Positions 60,041 to 64,000 of a stretch of DNA of 64,000 nt are shown one piece after another. The position numbers and the translations under genes were made by a program. The notes beneath the pieces were generated by a model. It made no database searches and was not told the DNA's origin. It was given only the letters and a program-made list of their open reading frames with translations. This DNA comes from Marinobacterium iners. Its GTDB lineage: Bacteria; Pseudomonadota; Gammaproteobacteria; Pseudomonadales; Balneatricaceae. How positions within the stretch are numbered: position 1 is the first letter of the stretch; each line of letters begins with the position of its first letter. Location: assembly GCF_017310015.1 (NCBI RefSeq), contig NZ_CP022297.1, forward strand, positions 496,001 through 560,000. Reading direction: 5' to 3'.

Positions 60041-60198
60041 GTTTGGGGATTGGCGACAAACTCGCAGCTTGGTGCAGCACTGTCGACAATGAGGTGGTAT
60101 TATTGCCCCCAAGTAAAGGCCCCCTATTTGACTGATTGGCACAACATTCGACAACTTCGGCTACTCTTAAGCGGGCCAAGGAACGAGGGAGACGATGC

Positions 60199-60861
60199 AT
60201 GCAACTGGCACAAAAGATCATTATTGCTGACGACCATCCGCTATTTCGCGCAGCGCTGCGACAAGCGGTGACCCAGGCGGTACCCGGTGTCGAGATTGTC
60301 GAAGCCGACAGTCTGGCGGCGGTGCAGGAGAAGGTCGAACAACACGGCGATGCTGATTTGGTGCTGCTGGATATCCACATGCCGGGTACACATGGCTTTT
60401 CCGGACTGGTGTTTCTTCGTGGCCAGCACCCTGGCGTGCCGGTGGTCGTGGTATCCGGCAGTGAACAGCCGCATGTTATGAAACGTGCCATCGATTACGG
60501 TGCGTCCGGATTTATCCCCAAGTCCGCACCACTGGAAATCATTTCCGAGGCGATTACTGCCGTATTGGAAGGTGAAGAGTGGTTGCCACAGGAGCTGACC
60601 GAGAACATGGGCGATGTGAGCGAAGAGGATCAGCAGTTTGCGGCGGCGCTTGCCTCCCTGACACCGCAGCAGTTCCGCGTTCTGACCATGTTGACCGAAG
60701 GGCTCTTGAACAAGCAGATCGCCTACGAGCTGAGTGTGTCGGAAGCGACCATCAAGGCACACGTGACTGCCATTCTACGCAAGCTTGGAGTGCATAGCCG
60801 TACTCAAGCGGTTATTGCGGCCCAGCGTCTGGGCGTTGAGCCGCCCAAAACCGAAGTCTGA
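60199..60861 (+). CDS. crbR: LuxR-family response regulator, CrbR/ErdR-like
   Basis: 220 aa. Receiver domain (about 5-125) with DDHPLF and phosphoacceptor Asp58 in LVLLDIHMPG, then a LuxR helix-turn-helix (about 150-212) with LTEGLLNKQIAYELSVSEATI. ATG 60199 gives MQLAQKIIIADDHP and has AGGGAG upstream; the longer frame has no support. It lies between acs and a convergent SLC5-domain hybrid kinase, the setting of CrbR in Vibrio and ErdR/MxtR relatives in Pseudomonas, which activate acs. The symbol is given by homology of context. Confidence 0.85.
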   Translation: MQLAQKIIIADDHPLFRAALRQAVTQAVPGVEIVEADSLAAVQEKVEQHGDADLVLLDIHMPGTHGFSGLVFLRGQHPGVPVVVVSGSEQPHVMKRAIDYGASGFIPKSAPLEIISEAITAVLEGEEWLPQELTENMGDVSEEDQQFAAALASLTPQQFRVLTMLTEGLLNKQIAYELSVSEATIKAHVTAILRKLGVHSRTQAVIAAQRLGVEPPKTEV

Positions 60862-60872
60862 TTCCACCTTTT

Positions 60873-60912
60873 CCCGGGCGCCATAACGGCCCGGGTCATG
60901 CTTCTTTTTTCA
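60873..60912 (+). terminator. Terminator after the response regulator
   Basis: CCCGGGC (60873-60879), a 9-nt loop, GCCCGGG (60889-60895), then TCATGCTTCTTTTTT. The T-run is slightly displaced from the stem. It lies between two convergent genes. Confidence 0.6.
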
Positions 60913-63900
60913 GTCCTTTTCCGCCCTCAGGGTAGCGATGATCTTGTTGATCATCGCACGCAGTGCCGCCGGCTTGATTGGCTTGGTCAGAAGCTGTGCC
61001 TGAGCCGTGTCGATCTCGTCACGCACTTCGTCAGTGCGATCCGCGGTGATCACAATAGCAGGCGAGAAGTATTCTGCCTCGGCAGGCTGGCCCTCAAGTA
61101 CGGCCAGTTGGCGCAGTGCCATGACCCCGGTCTCGGTCTCGCCCAAGTGGTAGTCCGCCAGCACGATATCCGGTACCCAGCTGCGTTCCAGTGTGACGGC
61201 AACCGCTTCATCGCCTGAGAGAGCGGTCACTACATCACAGGACCAACCCTGCAGCAGTGCACTCATCCCTTCCAGAATTTTGGGTTCGTTGTCGATCACC
61301 AGTACCTTGATGCCGTTGAGTCCCTTACTGCGTATCCAGCCACGTTGCTCGGGCTTGGGTTTCTGTGCCAGTGAGGCATCCCCCAGTGGCAGAGTAATGC
61401 TGAATACTGTGCCCTGACCCGGCCAGGAACGAACCTTGAGCTGATGCCCCAACATGCGGGCGATACGGTCGGTAATTGCAAGCCCCAGTCCCAGCCCCTT
61501 CACCTGACTGTGTTTGGGGTTGTCGATCCGCTTGAACTCCTCAAACACCTCGCGCAGCTTATTATCGGGAATACCAACACCGGTATCCCAAACTTCAAGC
61601 CGCAGCTGCTGGCCCTCGCGTCGTGCCCCCATCAGCACCTTGCCGCTGGCGGTGTAGCGCATGGCGTTGGACAGAAAGTTCTGCATGATGCGGCGAAGAA
61701 GAGTCTGGTCGGAATACACTACCTGATGGCAATTGACGCTGTGGAACGCAAAGCCTTTCTCCTTTGCCAGCACGCTGAACTCGGTATTCAGAGTCTGGAA
61801 CAGGTACTCCAGTGAGAAGTGGGTCAGTGTCGGTTCCAGTGCACCGGCATCCAGCTTGGATATATCCAGAATGGCGGTGATCAGTTCTTCCGCCGCCTTG
61901 AGTGAGCCGTCAAGATTTTCCACCAGCTGGCTGGTCTCGCGGCTGTGACTTTGCTGCGCCAGGGCAGAGCTGAACAGGCGTGCGGCATTGAGCGGTTGCA
62001 GCAGGTCATGGCTGGCGGCGGCCAGGAAGCGGGTCTTGCCCAGGTTGGCGGCTTCTGCATCGGACTTGGCCTGGCGCAGTTCATCTTCCATCAGGGCGCG
62101 GATGGTGTTCTCCTTGCGCAGTTCCTTGTTGACGACTGACAGTGCATGGGTACGCTCACGCACGCGCTGTTCCAGGTTCTCGTTGGTCTCTTGCAGTGCC
62201 TGCTCTGCCTTGCGACGCTCGGTGATGTCCTGATACAGCGTGAAGTAGCCCAGAACATCGCCGTATTCACCAATATGAGGGATGTAGGTCACCTCGGCAA
62301 AACGGATGCTGTCGCCCTGTGTGGGCAGGCGGGTTTCAAAGCGCTGTCGCTCACCTCGCAGTGCAGCGTCAATATAGTGACGCCGGTTGATGTACTCCTC
62401 TTCCGGCAGGGCCTGAAGGCAATGTACGCCGGCAATATTGTGCCGATCGAGGCCAAAGGCATCCGCATAGGCCTTGTTTATAAACAGAAAGCGGCATTCC
62501 GGGTCGAGATAGGCGATCAATACCGGCACGTTGTCGGTGTAGATGCGGATATTCTGCTCGCTCTCGCGCAGTGCCTCCTCGATCCGCTTGTGCTCGGTGA
62601 TGTCCATGTAGGTGTTGACGTAACCGCCATTGGGCATCGGGTTGCCACGCACCTCGAGCACCGTGCCATCCGGGCGATAGCGCTCGTAGCTGTGGGGTGC
62701 GCCGGAGCGGATTGAGTCCAGTCGCATTCTGACCTGATGCTCAACATCTCCCAGCCCGTATTCACCCTTGATGGCGTTATAACGGAACACCTCTTCAATC
62801 GGGCGGCCGACACAGATCAGCCCTTCCGGGTAGCTGAACATCTCCACGTAGGGGCGGTTCCAGGCGACCAGTCGCATCTGCTGGTCCACTACGCTGATAC
62901 CGAGGCTGATGTTCTCGATGGTGGACTGCAGCAGCGAGCGGTTGAAGCGCAGAGCCTGCGAGGCTTCATCCACAATGGTGACGACATCGCCGATCTCCAT
63001 CTCGCGACCGCGCAGGGTTGAATCCATGACGATACGGGCCGATGAAGCACCGATGGCACCCGACAGCAGGCGCTCAGTATGCTGGATCAGTTCGGGCGTC
63101 GCCTTTTCGGCTGCCATTGGCGGCCCTTCCCCCCGGCCCTGCCCAAAACTGCTGAACGCTTGGCGGGTGCGGCTCATGCCCAGAAAACGCTCGCTCAACA
63201 TCTGCAAATCGCCAACGGTCACTTGCCCGAAATGGCGTGATGGGTCGGCAATGCCCTTGGCAGAGGTGTTCACGAAGGCGCTGGCCTGAATCCGGTCAAC
63301 CAGGCGGATGCTGGTGAAGCGTGAGACCAGCACAAACAGCAGGATGTTGACGCCCAGGCTCCAGATCACACCGTGCGTCAATGGGTCGAGTCCATTCAGG
63401 CCAAGCAGGGCGGTTGGGTTGAGTAAACCGTTGCTGTCACTGACCTGGGGCAGCCATTCAACCGGAATCAATCGGGCCGAGTTGAGGGTCGGCAGCACCA
63501 GAGTGTAGACCCAAAGCAGAAAGCCGGCGCTGAGCCCTGCCAGCACACCGTAGCGGTTGCCGCTGCGCCAGTAGATGCCGCCGATGATGGCTGGCAGGAA
63601 CTGGATCGCTGCCACGAATGCCAGCAGGCCGAAGGAGGCCAGCGGCCCCTGTTCGCCCAGGATGCGGTAGTAGAAGTAGCCCATCAGTAACAGGCAGATG
63701 ATGGTGATGCGCCGCACACGCAGCAGCAGGGCGCCCAGATCACGGGATTGTGACAGGCGCAGCCATGAGATGCGGAACAGCAGCGGCATTACGATATCGT
63801 TACATACCATGGTAGCCAGCGTGATGCTGGCCACGATCACCATGCTGGTGGCCGCCGACAGTCCACCAATAAAGGCGAAGGTGGCCAGGTAGCCCGAGCC

Positions 63901-64000
63901 CTCTGCAAGTGGCAGCATCAGTACATAGGTGTCGGCATCAACATTACTGCCGTTGAAAAAGATCATGCCACCGGTGGCGATCGGCAGTACAAACAGGCCC
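60910..64000 (-). CDS. crbS: Hybrid sensor kinase with SLC5 symporter domain, CrbS/MxtR-like (5' end off the window)
   Basis: At least 1029 aa; the frame is open past the right edge, so the N-terminus is missing. The visible part starts inside a sodium/solute symporter domain with several membrane helices (first 240 residues). A linker that may be the STAC domain is followed by PAS domains (about 350-600 of the visible part) and a coiled coil. Next come HisKA with LAAASHDLLQPLNAARL, HATPase with GLGLGLAITDRIARML, and a C-terminal receiver with DIVLADYHLGE. This architecture is typical of CrbS/MxtR acetate sensors. It is convergent with the LuxR regulator beside acs. Confidence 0.9.
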   Translation of the reverse strand, partial: GLFVLPIATGGMIFFNGSNVDADTYVLMLPLAEGSGYLATFAFIGGLSAATSMVIVASITLATMVCNDIVMPLLFRISWLRLSQSRDLGALLLRVRRITIICLLLMGYFYYRILGEQGPLASFGLLAFVAAIQFLPAIIGGIYWRSGNRYGVLAGLSAGFLLWVYTLVLPTLNSARLIPVEWLPQVSDSNGLLNPTALLGLNGLDPLTHGVIWSLGVNILLFVLVSRFTSIRLVDRIQASAFVNTSAKGIADPSRHFGQVTVGDLQMLSERFLGMSRTRQAFSSFGQGRGEGPPMAAEKATPELIQHTERLLSGAIGASSARIVMDSTLRGREMEIGDVVTIVDEASQALRFNRSLLQSTIENISLGISVVDQQMRLVAWNRPYVEMFSYPEGLICVGRPIEEVFRYNAIKGEYGLGDVEHQVRMRLDSIRSGAPHSYERYRPDGTVLEVRGNPMPNGGYVNTYMDITEHKRIEEALRESEQNIRIYTDNVPVLIAYLDPECRFLFINKAYADAFGLDRHNIAGVHCLQALPEEEYINRRHYIDAALRGERQRFETRLPTQGDSIRFAEVTYIPHIGEYGDVLGYFTLYQDITERRKAEQALQETNENLEQRVRERTHALSVVNKELRKENTIRALMEDELRQAKSDAEAANLGKTRFLAAASHDLLQPLNAARLFSSALAQQSHSRETSQLVENLDGSLKAAEELITAILDISKLDAGALEPTLTHFSLEYLFQTLNTEFSVLAKEKGFAFHSVNCHQVVYSDQTLLRRIMQNFLSNAMRYTASGKVLMGARREGQQLRLEVWDTGVGIPDNKLREVFEEFKRIDNPKHSQVKGLGLGLAITDRIARMLGHQLKVRSWPGQGTVFSITLPLGDASLAQKPKPEQRGWIRSKGLNGIKVLVIDNEPKILEGMSALLQGWSCDVVTALSGDEAVAVTLERSWVPDIVLADYHLGETETGVMALRQLAVLEGQPAEAEYFSPAIVITADRTDEVRDEIDTAQAQLLTKPIKPAALRAMINKIIATLRAEKD

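Overview
The window looks like chromosomal DNA of a marine, polarly flagellated gammaproteobacterium, most likely an Oceanospirillales/Marinobacterium-like organism. This is inferred from a Pseudomonas-type flagellar hierarchy (FleQ/FleS/FleR, sigma-54 and sigma-28 promoters), carAB-greA-yhbY-ftsH-folP-glmM synteny, and an SLC5-type sensor kinase next to acs. No rRNA gene is present, so the species cannot be fixed.

Layout. (1) 1-5.47 kb: the edge of a mobile defence island. It holds the 3' part of brxL (BREX phage defence), a long gene-poor stretch with inverted repeats, a tyrosine integrase, and an IS1380-family insertion that appears to have split the gene downstream of the integrase. The island stops at the 3' end of a tRNA-Arg(CCU) gene, a classic integration site. 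(2) 5.5-26.8 kb: a flagellar/chemotaxis block: flgN-flgM-flgA (minus), cheV, cheR, flgBCDE, flgFGHIJ, flgKL, an antisense FliT-like gene, fliC, flaG, fliD, fliS. Readable sigma-54 promoters precede flgB and flgF. Sigma-28 promoters precede flgM, flgK and fliC (two in tandem). (3) 27.1-33.0 kb: an operon for a complete type I secretion apparatus (PrtD-like ABC, HlyD-like adaptor, TolC-like outer-membrane protein) followed by a glycosyltransferase and a small membrane protein. No secreted substrate is encoded here. (4) 33.1-39.6 kb: proline use: putP, a PutA whose C-terminal domain is a separate overlapping ORF, and an AraC regulator. (5) 39.7-43.6 kb: hemE, a beta-carbonic anhydrase, a divergent yeiH/LysR pair and tRNA-Phe. 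(6) 43.6-53.8 kb: carA-carB-greA, yhbY, ftsH, folP, glmM. carA has a strong terminator-like hairpin in its leader and a UUG start; rlmE is missing from its usual place before ftsH. (7) 53.9-57.8 kb: fleQ-fleS-fleR, the master regulators of the flagellar block, with a FleQ-box-like palindrome over the fleQ promoter. (8) 58.0-64 kb: acs, a LuxR-type response regulator and a hybrid sensor kinase with an N-terminal solute-symporter domain, i.e. a CrbSR/MxtR-ErdR-like acetate system; the kinase runs off the right edge.

The genes fit one logic. FleQ acts at the top and FleSR activates the sigma-54 hook/basal-body promoters. FlgM sequesters sigma-28 until the hook is complete, and FliA then fires flgM, flgK and fliC. 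The most notable oddities are the split PutA, the orphan type I secretion/glycosyltransferase operon, the carAB leader hairpin, the missing rlmE, and the palindromes around the island integrase. I did not find a clearly novel multi-gene system. The type I secretion-glycosyltransferase operon and the island edge are the best places to look.
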